From Cellulosimicrobium cellulans (lineage in GTDB: Bacteria > Actinomycetota > Actinomycetes > Actinomycetales > Cellulomonadaceae): DNA of 64,000 bases. Shown piece by piece: positions 25,563 to 34,000 of this stretch. Position numbers and translations under genes: made by a program. The stretch is from contig NZ_JAFBCN010000001.1 in assembly GCF_016907755.1 (NCBI RefSeq), positions 3,286,001 through 3,350,000 of the forward strand, read 5' to 3'. The notes under the pieces are model-generated. The model saw only the letters and a program-made list of their open reading frames with translations, was not told the DNA's origin and did not search any database. Positions within the stretch are counted from its first letter, which is position 1. Every line of letters begins with the position of its first letter.

Positions 25563-25682
25563 GTCCCGACCCTAGCGGGTCGTCCGGACGCTCACCCAGC
25601 GGCCCGGGTCGGGCGCCGTCGAGCCTCGCGTGCACGAGCGCATTTGTGGACTGTCCACAAGCACGGACCGTATGCTCGGCGC

Positions 25683-26882
25683 GTGACGGCCACCCCCAGG
25701 ACGCCCGCGAGCGCGTCCGCCCCGAGCGGCCCGACGGGCAACGCGGACAACCTCCAGCGCCTGCGCGACGGGAGCGGCCTGCTCATGTCGGCCGCGCTGC
25801 GACGCCTGGACGACGAGATCCCGTGGTACCGCGAGCTGCCGGCCGAGGACCGCTCGTACGTGGGGCTCGTGGCGCAGTCCGGCATCACCGCGTTCGTCAC
25901 CTGGTACGCGGACCCGCTGGCCCCGCCGCACGGCGTGAGCGACATCTTCGCGGCCGCGCCCCCCGAGCTGACGCGCTCGATCTCCCTGCAGAACACGCTC
26001 CAGCTGGTCCGCATCGTCGTCGAGGTCGTCGAGGCGTACTCCGACCAGCTCGCGGCCCCCGGGGGCGAGCGCGACCTGCGGGAGGCGGTCCTGCGCTACT
26101 CGCGCGAGGTCGCGTTCTCCGCCGCCGAGGTCTACGCGCGCGCCGCCGAGGTGCGCGGCGCGTGGGACGCGCGTCTCGAGGCCCTCGTGGTCGACGCGCT
26201 GATCCGCGGCGACGGCGACGACTCGCTGCGCTCGCGCGTCTCGGCGCTCGGCTGGGGCGGGCACGGCCCGACCCTGGTCATGGCGGGCACGATCGCCTCG
26301 ACGCTCGACGAGGTGCGCACGGCCGAGCTGCGGCGCGCGACGCGGCGCGCGGCGGGCGACGCGCTCGTGGGCATCCACGGCGACCGCCTCGTGCTCGTGC
26401 TCGGCGGGGAGGGCGACCTGCAGGCCGCGGCCGCGTCGCTCCTGCCGCGGTTCGGGCCCGGTCCCGTCGTCATCGGCCCGACCGTCCCCGGCCTGGAGGA
26501 GGCGGCGCGCTCCGCCCAGGCGGCGCTCGCGGGCCTGCGCGCCGCGCCGGCGTGGCCCCAGGCGCCGCGCCCGGTCCTCGCCGACGACCTGCTGCCGGAG
26601 CGCGTGCTCACGGGCGACACGACCGCGCGCCGCACGCTCGTCGCGCAGGCGTACCGGCCGCTCGCGGAGGCGACGGGGTCGGTGCTCGAGACGTTGTCGG
26701 CCTATCTGGGCACGGGCCGGTCGCTCGAGGCGGCCGCCCGCTCGCTGTACGTGCACCCCAACACGGTGCGCTACCGCCTGCGCAAGGTCTCCGAGATCAC
26801 CGGGTGGGACCCGCTCGACGCGCGCGAGTCGTTCGTCCTGCAGGTCGCGCTCGCGCTCGGGCAGCTCTCCACGACGCGCTGA
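25683..26882 (+). CDS. fasR: PucR-family transcriptional regulator of fatty-acid synthesis (FasR)
   Basis: A 399-residue regulator immediately upstream of fabD, the position of FasR, which activates the fabD-fabH-acpP-fabF operon in Streptomyces. The N-terminal two thirds form the sensor and GGDEF-like regions (LRRLDDEIPWYRELPAEDRSYV, FAAAPPELTRSISLQNTLQL, VGIHGDRLVLVLGGEGDLQ). The C-terminus is the PucR helix-turn-helix, about residues 335-385: VLETLSAYLGTGRSLEAAAR, SLYVHPNTVRYRLRKVSEIT. GTG 25683 is taken as start because homology begins a few residues later and the preceding sequence is non-coding. The 131-base gap to fabD should contain its binding site, though I cannot point to a defined operator. 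Confidence 0.85.
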   Translation: MTATPRTPASASAPSGPTGNADNLQRLRDGSGLLMSAALRRLDDEIPWYRELPAEDRSYVGLVAQSGITAFVTWYADPLAPPHGVSDIFAAAPPELTRSISLQNTLQLVRIVVEVVEAYSDQLAAPGGERDLREAVLRYSREVAFSAAEVYARAAEVRGAWDARLEALVVDALIRGDGDDSLRSRVSALGWGGHGPTLVMAGTIASTLDEVRTAELRRATRRAAGDALVGIHGDRLVLVLGGEGDLQAAAASLLPRFGPGPVVIGPTVPGLEEAARSAQAALAGLRAAPAWPQAPRPVLADDLLPERVLTGDTTARRTLVAQAYRPLAEATGSVLETLSAYLGTGRSLEAAARSLYVHPNTVRYRLRKVSEITGWDPLDARESFVLQVALALGQLSTTR

Positions 26883-27013
26883 GCCCACTCGTGCGCGGGG
26901 ACCGGCGGACGCGCCCGCTCTCGGCACCCTTGTAGGTTCGGCACAATCACCCTCCGCAAGGTTGGTGCGGGTCGTGACGTGGCACGAGAGCCCCGGGACG
27001 GCACAGTTGACGG

Positions 27014-28003
27014 GTGCTCGCCGTCTTGTGCCCTGGACAGGGCTCCCAGTCCCCCGGAATGCTCGCCCCCTGGCTCGAGCTGCCCGGCGTCGCCGACCAG
27101 GTCGCCGCGTTCGGCGAGGCCGCGAGCCTCGACCTGCGCGCGCACGGGACGGAGTCCGACGCCGACACGATCCGTGACACCGCGGTCGCCCAGCCGCTCA
27201 TCGTCGCGTCGTCGCTCGTCGCGCTGCGGGCGATCCTCGACGGCCGGGACACCGCGGACGTCGTCGACGTGACCGCGGGCCACTCGGTGGGCGAGCTCGC
27301 CGCCGCCGCGGTCGCGGGCGCGCTGACCGACGTCGGCGCGGTCGGGCTCGTCGCGCACCGCGCGCGCGCCATGGCCGCGGCCGCCGCCGCGACGCCCACG
27401 GGCATGAGCGCGGTCGTCGGGGGCGACCCCGAGGAGGTGCTCGCCGCGATCGAGGCCGCGCACCTGTGGCCCGCCAACGTCAACGGCGGCGGCCAGGTCG
27501 TCGCCGCCGGCGCGCTCGACCACCTCGCGGCCCTCGCCGAGAACCCGCCCGCCAAGGCGCGCGTCATCCCGCTCCAGGTCGCCGGGGCGTTCCACACGCC
27601 GTTCATGCAGCCCGCGCTCGAGGAGTTCGAGCCGGTCGCCGCGTCGTGGGACGTCGCCGACCCGCGCCTGCCGTTCCTCTCGAACGCCGACGGCGAGTCG
27701 TACGCGACCATCGACATCGAGGGCAGCACGTCCGGCAAGGCGCGCGACGTCGTCCGGCGCCTCACCGCGCAGATCGCCGCACCCGTGCGCTGGGACCTGT
27801 GCCAGGAGACGCTCGCCGAGCTGGGCGTCACCGCGATCCTCGAGCTCGCGCCGGGCGGCGTCCTCACGGGCCTCGCGCGCCGCACGCTCAAGGGCGTGGA
27901 GTCGGTGGCCGTGAAGTCGCCCGACGACGTCGAGGCGGCCCGCGACCTGATCGCCCGCCACTCCGTCGTGGGCGGCGCGCCCGCCCCGGGCGACGACGCG
28001 TGA
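27014..28003 (+). CDS. fabD: Malonyl-CoA:ACP transacylase
   Basis: FabD moves the malonyl group from CoA to the acyl carrier protein, supplying extender units for type II fatty-acid synthesis. The 329-residue protein has PGQGSQSPGML at residues 7-17 and the nucleophile elbow TAGHSVGELAAAA (Ser about 91). Further signatures are NVNGGGQVVAAG, PLQVAGAFHTPFMQPA with the catalytic His, and LAPGGVLTGLARR. GTG 27014 is the start. It is the first gene of the fab operon; its stop overlaps the fabH start as GTGA, implying coupled translation. FasR, directly upstream, is the expected activator. Confidence 0.95.
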   Translation: MLAVLCPGQGSQSPGMLAPWLELPGVADQVAAFGEAASLDLRAHGTESDADTIRDTAVAQPLIVASSLVALRAILDGRDTADVVDVTAGHSVGELAAAAVAGALTDVGAVGLVAHRARAMAAAAAATPTGMSAVVGGDPEEVLAAIEAAHLWPANVNGGGQVVAAGALDHLAALAENPPAKARVIPLQVAGAFHTPFMQPALEEFEPVAASWDVADPRLPFLSNADGESYATIDIEGSTSGKARDVVRRLTAQIAAPVRWDLCQETLAELGVTAILELAPGGVLTGLARRTLKGVESVAVKSPDDVEAARDLIARHSVVGGAPAPGDDA

Positions 28004-29007
28004 GCGGCGTGACGCTGCGCCAGGCCACCGGCCCGGCGTACTCGCGGATCCTCGCGATCGGGGGCGTGCGCGGCGAGAACGTCGTCACGAACGACGACGT
28101 CGCCGGGCCGATCGACTCGTCCGACGAGTGGATCCGCCAGCGCACCGGGATCGTGACGCGCCGTCGCGCCGGGGCCGAGGTCGACGTGCTCGACCTGTCC
28201 GAGGCCGCGGCGCTCGACGCGCTCGCCCGCGCCGGGCTCCAGGGCTCGGACATCGACGCCGTCATCGTCTCCACGGTCACGTACTTCCACCAGACGCCCG
28301 CGGCCGCCGCGGTGCTCGCCGAGCGCCTGGGGGCCACGCCCGCCGCCGCGTTCGACGTCTCCGCCGCGTGCGCCGGGTACGCGTACGCGATCGCGCAGGC
28401 CGACGCCCTCGTGCGCGCCGGCACCGCGACGCACGTGCTCGTCGTCGGCGCGGAGAAGATGAGCGACTTCATCGACCCGACCGACCGGTCGATCTCGTTC
28501 CTCCTGGGCGACGGCGCGGGCGCCGCGATCGTCGGCCCGTCGGACACCCCCGGCATCGGCCCCACCGTGTGGGGGTCCGACGGCGGCAAGGCCCAGGCGA
28601 TCCGCCAGACGCACGCCTGGTCGGACCTGCGCGAGGACCCGTCGCTCGGCTGGCCCACGCTGCGCCAGGACGGGCAGAGCGTCTTCAAGTGGGCCGCGTT
28701 CCAGATGGCGCCCGTCGCGGCCAAGGCCATGGCCGAGGCCGGGGTCACGCCCGGCGACATCGGCGCCTTCGTGCCGCACCAGGCGAACATGCGCATCATC
28801 GACCAGATGATCAAGCAGCTCCAGCTCCCCGACACCGTCGCGGTCGCCCGCGACATCGCAGAGACCGGCAACACGTCGGCCGCCTCGATCCCGCTCGCCA
28901 CGCGTCGTCTGCTCGACGAGGGCCAGGTCCGCTCCGGAGACCTCGCGCTCCAGATCGGGTTCGGCGCCGGGCTCGTCTACGCCGCGCAGGTGGTCGTCCT
29001 GCCGTAA
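28000..29007 (+). CDS. fabH: 3-oxoacyl-ACP synthase III
   Basis: FabH starts fatty-acid chains by condensing a short acyl-CoA (branched or acetyl) with malonyl-ACP. The 335-residue protein shows the thiolase-fold triad: Cys about 122 in VSAACAGYAY, His about 259 in FVPHQANMRI and Asn about 290 in ETGNTSAASIPL. The N-terminal ILAIGGVRGENVVTN and SDEWIRQRTGI are also family-typical. GTG 28000 overlaps the fabD stop by four bases. A 164-base gap separates it from acpP, within which I see no gene. Actinobacterial FabH usually accepts branched starters, so it shapes the iso/anteiso membrane composition; that is family knowledge. Confidence 0.95.
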   Translation: MSGVTLRQATGPAYSRILAIGGVRGENVVTNDDVAGPIDSSDEWIRQRTGIVTRRRAGAEVDVLDLSEAAALDALARAGLQGSDIDAVIVSTVTYFHQTPAAAAVLAERLGATPAAAFDVSAACAGYAYAIAQADALVRAGTATHVLVVGAEKMSDFIDPTDRSISFLLGDGAGAAIVGPSDTPGIGPTVWGSDGGKAQAIRQTHAWSDLREDPSLGWPTLRQDGQSVFKWAAFQMAPVAAKAMAEAGVTPGDIGAFVPHQANMRIIDQMIKQLQLPDTVAVARDIAETGNTSAASIPLATRRLLDEGQVRSGDLALQIGFGAGLVYAAQVVVLP

Positions 29008-29171
29008 GGGAGAATCACCCTGGACGGACGGCCGCCCTCCCCACGCGGGGGGACCCACGCCGTCGGCGGACCCGTCCGTCGCACGCACCGTCTACCGCTG
29101 TACCGCCCGGGACACCCACCGGGCACCGCCACCGGGACCGGTCGCCGCCGGCCCCACGACAAGGAGAAACC

Positions 29172-29420
29172 ATGGCTTACACCGAGCAGGAAGTCCTCGC
29201 CGGCCTCGCCGAGATCGTCGCCGAGGAGACGGGTCTGCCGACCGACGCCGTCGCGCTCGAGAAGTCCTTCACCGACGACCTCGACATCGACTCGCTGTCG
29301 ATGATGACGATCGTCACGCACGCCGAGGACAAGTTCGGGGTCCGCATCCCGGACGACGAGGTCAAGAACCTCACGACGGTCGGCGACGCCGTGTCCTTCA
29401 TCACGGGCGCCCAGGCCTGA
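29172..29420 (+). CDS. acpP: Acyl carrier protein
   Basis: An 82-residue acidic four-helix protein that carries growing acyl chains on a 4'-phosphopantetheine arm attached to Ser41 of DLDIDSLSMM. Flanking signatures are IVAEETGLPTDAVALEKSF and AEDKFGVRIPDDEVKNL. The ATG at 29172 follows AAGGAG (29161-29166), the best Shine-Dalgarno sequence in the operon, in line with the need for much more ACP than enzyme. A hairpin downstream (29449-29481) may raise its relative level further. Third gene of fabD-fabH-acpP-fabF. Confidence 0.96.
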   Translation: MAYTEQEVLAGLAEIVAEETGLPTDAVALEKSFTDDLDIDSLSMMTIVTHAEDKFGVRIPDDEVKNLTTVGDAVSFITGAQA

Positions 29421-29448
29421 GCACGCCCCGCCTGCCCCGCAGGCCTGC

Positions 29449-29481
29449 GGGCGGGTCGGCGTCACCCACGCCGGCCCGCCC
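29449..29481 (+). terminator. Intercistronic hairpin between acpP and fabF
   Basis: GGGCGGGTCGGCGT (29449-29462) pairs with ACGCCGGCCCGCCC (29468-29481), one G-T pair, loop CACCC. It lies between two genes of the same operon and ends 38 bases before fabF. Likely a partial terminator or mRNA-stabilising stem that favours acpP over fabF expression. Confidence 0.55.
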
Positions 29482-29519
29482 GTCCTCCCGCCCCCGCCTC
29501 ACCCCACCCGAGGAGCACC

Positions 29520-30764
29520 ATGTCCGCCGCTACTGAAGTCGTCGTCACCGGCCTCGGCGCCACCACGCCGCTCGGCGGCGACGTGCCCTCGACCTGGGCC
29601 GCGGCGCTCGCCGGCGAGTCCGGCGCCCGCACCCTCGACAACGACTGGGCGGAGCGCTACGAGATCCCGGTGACCTTCGCCGCGACCCTCAAGGTGGACC
29701 CCGCCGAGGTCCTCGCGCGTCCCGAGATCAAGCGCATGGACCCGTCCACGCAGTACGCCATCATCGCCGCGCGCGAGGCGTGGGCCGACGCGGGCAGCCC
29801 CGAGGTCGACGGCGACCGGCTCGGCACCGTCGTGTCGTCCGGCATCGGCGGCATCTGGACCACGCTGGACGGCTGGGACACGTTGCGCGAGCGCGGCGCC
29901 CGCCGCATGCTCCCCATGACCGTGCCCATGCTCATGCCCAACTCCCCCACCGCCTACGTGTCGCTCGAGCTCGGCGCCCGCGCAGGCGCCCACGCGCTCG
30001 TCTCGGCGTGCGCGTCCGGGGCCGAGGCGATCGGCTACGGCGTCGACATGATCCGCGCGGGCCGCGCGGACGTCGTCGTCGCGGGCGGCACCGAGGCGAC
30101 GATCCACCCCATGCCTATCGCGGCCTTCGCCGCCTCGCGCACGCTCTCGCTGCGCAACGACGACCCGCAGGGCGCGTCGCGCCCCTACGACGTCGACCGC
30201 GACGGCTTCGTCATCGGCGAGGGCTCGGGCGTCGTCGTCCTGGAGAGCGCGGAGCACGCCGCCGCGCGCGGCGCCCGCGTGTACGCGCGGCTCGCCGGCG
30301 TCGGCCTGTCCTCCGACGCGTACCACATCACGTCTCCCGACCCGGACGGTCGCGGCCAGGTCGCCGCGATGCGCCGTGCGATCGAGGAGGCCGGGGTGAC
30401 CGGGCGCGACGTCGTGCACGTCAACGCGCACGCGACCTCGACCAAGGTGGGCGACCTCACGGAGACCCGCTCGATCCGCTCCCTCCTGGGCCCCGACACG
30501 GACCACGTGCTGCTGTCGGCGACCAAGTCGATGACCGGGCACCTCCTCGGTGGCGCGGGCGCGCTGGAGTCGATCTTCACGATCAAGGCGGTCGCCGAGC
30601 GCCTCGCTCCCCCGACGATCAACGTCGCGAACCCCGACCCGGAGCTCCAGGTGCCGCTCGTGCGCGACACCCCGGCGCCGCTCCCGACGGGCGACATCGT
30701 GGCGGTGAACAACTCGTTCGGGTTCGGCGGCCACAACGTCGCGCTCGCGGTCGCGAGCGTCTGA
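29520..30764 (+). CDS. fabF: 3-oxoacyl-ACP synthase II
   Basis: FabF elongates acyl-ACP by condensation with malonyl-ACP. The 414-residue protein has the Cys-His-His triad of this class: Cys about 163 in VSACASGAEAIG, His about 303 in HVNAHATSTKVGD and His about 340 in SMTGHLLGGAGA. The C-terminal NNSFGFGGHNVALA is diagnostic. The ATG at 29520 follows GAGGAGCACC. It is the last gene of the fab operon, followed 14 bases later by a strong terminator. Confidence 0.96.
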   Translation: MSAATEVVVTGLGATTPLGGDVPSTWAAALAGESGARTLDNDWAERYEIPVTFAATLKVDPAEVLARPEIKRMDPSTQYAIIAAREAWADAGSPEVDGDRLGTVVSSGIGGIWTTLDGWDTLRERGARRMLPMTVPMLMPNSPTAYVSLELGARAGAHALVSACASGAEAIGYGVDMIRAGRADVVVAGGTEATIHPMPIAAFAASRTLSLRNDDPQGASRPYDVDRDGFVIGEGSGVVVLESAEHAAARGARVYARLAGVGLSSDAYHITSPDPDGRGQVAAMRRAIEEAGVTGRDVVHVNAHATSTKVGDLTETRSIRSLLGPDTDHVLLSATKSMTGHLLGGAGALESIFTIKAVAERLAPPTINVANPDPELQVPLVRDTPAPLPTGDIVAVNNSFGFGGHNVALAVASV

Positions 30765-30777
30765 GCAGCCTTTCCTC

Positions 30778-30819
30778 GAGCCCCGGGGCGACGGCCGAGC
30801 GGCCGTCGCCCCGGGGCTC
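30778..30819 (+). terminator. Strong terminator of the fab operon
   Basis: A perfect 19-base-pair stem, 30778-30796 with 30801-30819, around loop GAGC. The arms read GAGCCCCGGGGCGACGGCC and its complement. It starts 14 bases after the fabF stop. No T-run follows. Confidence 0.85.
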
Positions 30820-30870
30820 GTGCGCGCCGGAGGCCGGACGATCCGGACGCCGAGGTCTCGGCTCCTGAGA

Positions 30871-30884
30871 TGGACGATCGTCCA
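30871..30884. promoter_or_regulatory. Palindrome TGGACGATCGTCCA upstream of the surface-protein gene
   Basis: A perfect 14-base palindrome in the 327-base gap between fabF and the surface protein (30765-31091). It is 207 bases upstream of the GTG start. Size and symmetry suit a dimeric repressor such as a TetR-type protein. No regulator gene is adjacent. Confidence 0.4.
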
Positions 30885-30910
30885 GATCGTTGCGATTTCA
30901 CCCATCCCTT

Positions 30911-30922
30911 TTGTCCGGACAA
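30911..30922. promoter_or_regulatory. Palindrome TTGTCCGGACAA upstream of the surface-protein gene
   Basis: A perfect 12-base palindrome 40 bases downstream of the first one, again in the only A/T-containing part of this gap. Core TCCGGA occurs once more nearby (30841-30847 region and 30932-30938 as half-sites ATCCGGACGC). It is probably an operator; the regulator is unknown. Confidence 0.4.
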
Positions 30923-31034
30923 GCCGCGCCAAATCCGGACGCAGCACCCCGCCCTGCCGCCGCCCGTCGGCTTTCACCCCGCGCCTCCTGTCACCCGTCG
31001 AGCACGCCTCCGTCCCATCGCCGACCCTGTGGGC

Positions 31035-31058
31035 GTGATGTGGCGCCTGCCACATCAC
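31035..31058. promoter_or_regulatory. Inverted repeat GTGATGTGGC-N4-GCCACATCAC before the surface-protein gene
   Basis: Perfect ten-base arms (31035-31044 and 31049-31058) around GCCT, 33 bases before the GTG start. The core GATGTG-N8-CACATC recurs at 58300-58319 upstream of the WXG100/lipase gene. It could be a protein-binding operator or a hairpin in the 5' leader. Confidence 0.5.
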
Positions 31059-31091
31059 CACCTCGAGGCAGGCGAGCGGAAGGACAGGCAC

Positions 31092-34000
31092 GTGACCCGA
31101 ACGGCGAGACATCTCTCCACCCAGGCACCACCCCGCTGGAGGCGAGCGACGGCGCTCGCGGCGGTAGGGGGTGTCGTCGGCGCCCTGACCTTCGCGGGAG
31201 GGATCGCCGCGACCGCCGCCCCGACGGACGACTCGGAGGGCAGCGGGCAGTTCCTCAGCGGCACCGTCGCCGGGCTCGACCTCGCGACGATCGCGGCGCT
31301 GGATGGTGCCGTGGCCGAGAACCCGTCCGGGGCGAACCCGGTCGTCACGAACCCCCTGGCCGCCACGGTCTTCCAGTCGCTCGGGATCGACCTGACGGGC
31401 ACCCTGCAGCTGCTGGGTCCGAACGGCATCCTGCAGCTCGGTGCGGTCAACCAGTACGGCGAGGCGAACGACGACGGCTCCGCACGGGCCGCCTCGGGCG
31501 CGGTCTCGGACCAGGGCGCGATCTCGGTCGGCGGCAGCGAGGAGTTCCCGTCCGACGCGCAGCTCAACCTCACACAGCTCCTCGGCCCCGGCTTCGAGTC
31601 GGTCGTCGCGGACCTCGACCTGTCGCTCGGCGCGCTGTCCGCGACGGCGGAGGCGACTGGCGGCGCGGCACCGACCGGCGACTACCAGATCGCCGGTGCG
31701 ACCCTCACGCTCGACAGCCCGGCCGTCTCGGGCATCGCCACGGCGGTCGACGACGAGGTCGTCCCGCTCGTGGACGGCGCCGTCGGACAGCTCGTCGGGA
31801 CCGACGGGCTGCTCGCCCAGGCGCTGAACGGGATCGGAGCGCTCGCCCAGGTGCTGACCGTCCTCGGCGGGGACCTCGAACCCACGGTCGCGATCGACGT
31901 CGACCTCGACAGCGCCCTGGCGCCCGTGCTCGACCAGGACTTCGGCGACGAAGGCGTCGTGATCAACGTCGGCGACGGGACCGTGACGGTCGACCTCGAC
32001 ACGATCCTCGGCGGCACCGGGTCGCTGAACGGGTTCGACCCCAACACCGAGGTCCTCGACGACGCCGCGATCAACGCGATCCTCGACGGGCTCAGCGCGG
32101 CCCTCGACGACCTCACGACAGCGCTCGTCGGAGCGGTCGACACGGCGCTGCACGCCGCGAGCCTGACGCTGACGGTCGAGGCCGTCGTCGACAACCCGGT
32201 GCCCCTCGCCCCGGACCTCCTCAACCTGGCCATCAACCTCGACACGACCGTCGGCGACGTGGTCGACGGGACGGTCGACCCCGCCGACGCCACCATCACG
32301 ATCGCGCTCACCGGCGTGCCGCTCACGCTCCCGCTGGGCGACCTCGTCAGCGCGCTGGCCGGTCCGCTCGACACGGTGCTGTTCGCCGACGGGACCGGAC
32401 TGGTGAGCACGCTCGCCGGGACGATCACGTCGGAGGTCACCGGTCCCGTGCTCACCGCGCTCTCGCCGGTCTTCGAGATCCTCACGGAGGTCGTGAGCCT
32501 CGTCGTCAACGTCCAGGAGCCCGAGCCGTCCGTCGCCGACGCGACGTTCACGCAGCGCGCCCTGACCCTGTCGATCCTCGAGGTCGGGACGGGCACGGGC
32601 CTCGCGGAGCTCCACCTCGCGTCGGCGACCGTCCGTGGCTCGACGGTCGCGGCGATCACCCCGGCGGTGACCGTCGACCCGGCGTCCATCCCGGCAGGCA
32701 CGCCGACGACCGTCACCGGCACGGGCTACACGCCGGACTCCACGGTCACGGTCGAGATCCGCGACGGCGAGGGCACGGTCATCACCACACTGACCGACGT
32801 CCCCACCGACGCCGACGGCGGTTTCACCACTCCCGTCACCGTCCCCGTGGACACCGCCCCGGGCGACTACACCGTCGTCGGCATCGACGACACCACCTCC
32901 ACCGAGGCCGAGACGGCTCTCGCCGTGACGGCGGCTGCGCTCACGCCCTCCGTGACGGTCGACCCGACCACCGCCAACCCCGGTGACGACGTCACCGTCG
33001 ACGGCACGGGCTACACCCCCGACTCGACGGTCACCGTCGAGATCCGCGACGAGAGCGGAGCGGTCGTCGCCACCCTGGGCGACGTCCCCACCGACGGCGA
33101 CGGGAACTTCACCACCCCGATCTCCGTCCCCGCGGGCACCACCCCCGGCGACTACACCGTCGTCGGCATCGACGACACGACCTCGACCGAGGCGGAGACC
33201 CCGCTCACCGTCGAGGCAGCCGCCCTCACCCCGGCGGTGACTGTCGACCCGACCACCGTTCCGGCAGGCACCCCGACGACCGTCACGGGCACGGGCTACA
33301 CGCCCGACTCGACGGTCACGGTCGAGGTCCGGGACACGACTGGCACCGTCGTCGCCACCCTGAGCGACGTCCCGACCGACGGTGACGGCGGCTTCACGAC
33401 GCCCATCACCGTCCCCGCGAACACCACCCCCGGCGACTACACCGTCGTCGGCATCGACGACACCACCACCACCGAGGCGGAGACCCCGCTCACCATCGAG
33501 GCAGCCGCCCTCACCCCGGCGGTGACGGTCGACCCGACGACGGCCGTTCCGGGTGACCAGGTCACCGTCGACGGCACGGGGTACACCCCCGACTCGACCG
33601 TCACCGTCGAGATCCGCGACGAGAGCGGAGCGGTCGTCGCCACCCTGGGCGACGTCCCCACCGACGGCGACGGGAACTTCACCACCCCGATCTCCGTCCC
33701 CGCGGGCACCACCCCCGGCGACTACACCGTCGTCGGCATCGACGACACGACCTCGACCGAGGCGGAGACCCCGCTCACCGTCGAGGCAGCCGCCCTCACC
33801 CCGGCGGTGACCGTCGACCCGACCACCGTTCCGGCAGGCACCCCGACGACCGTCACGGGCACGGGCTACACGCCCGACTCGACGGTCACGGTCGAGGTCC
33901 GGGACACGAGCGGCACCGTCGTCGCCACGCTCACCGACGTCCCGACCGACGGCGACGGCGGCTTCACCAGCCCCATCACCGTCCCGGTCGACACGACACC

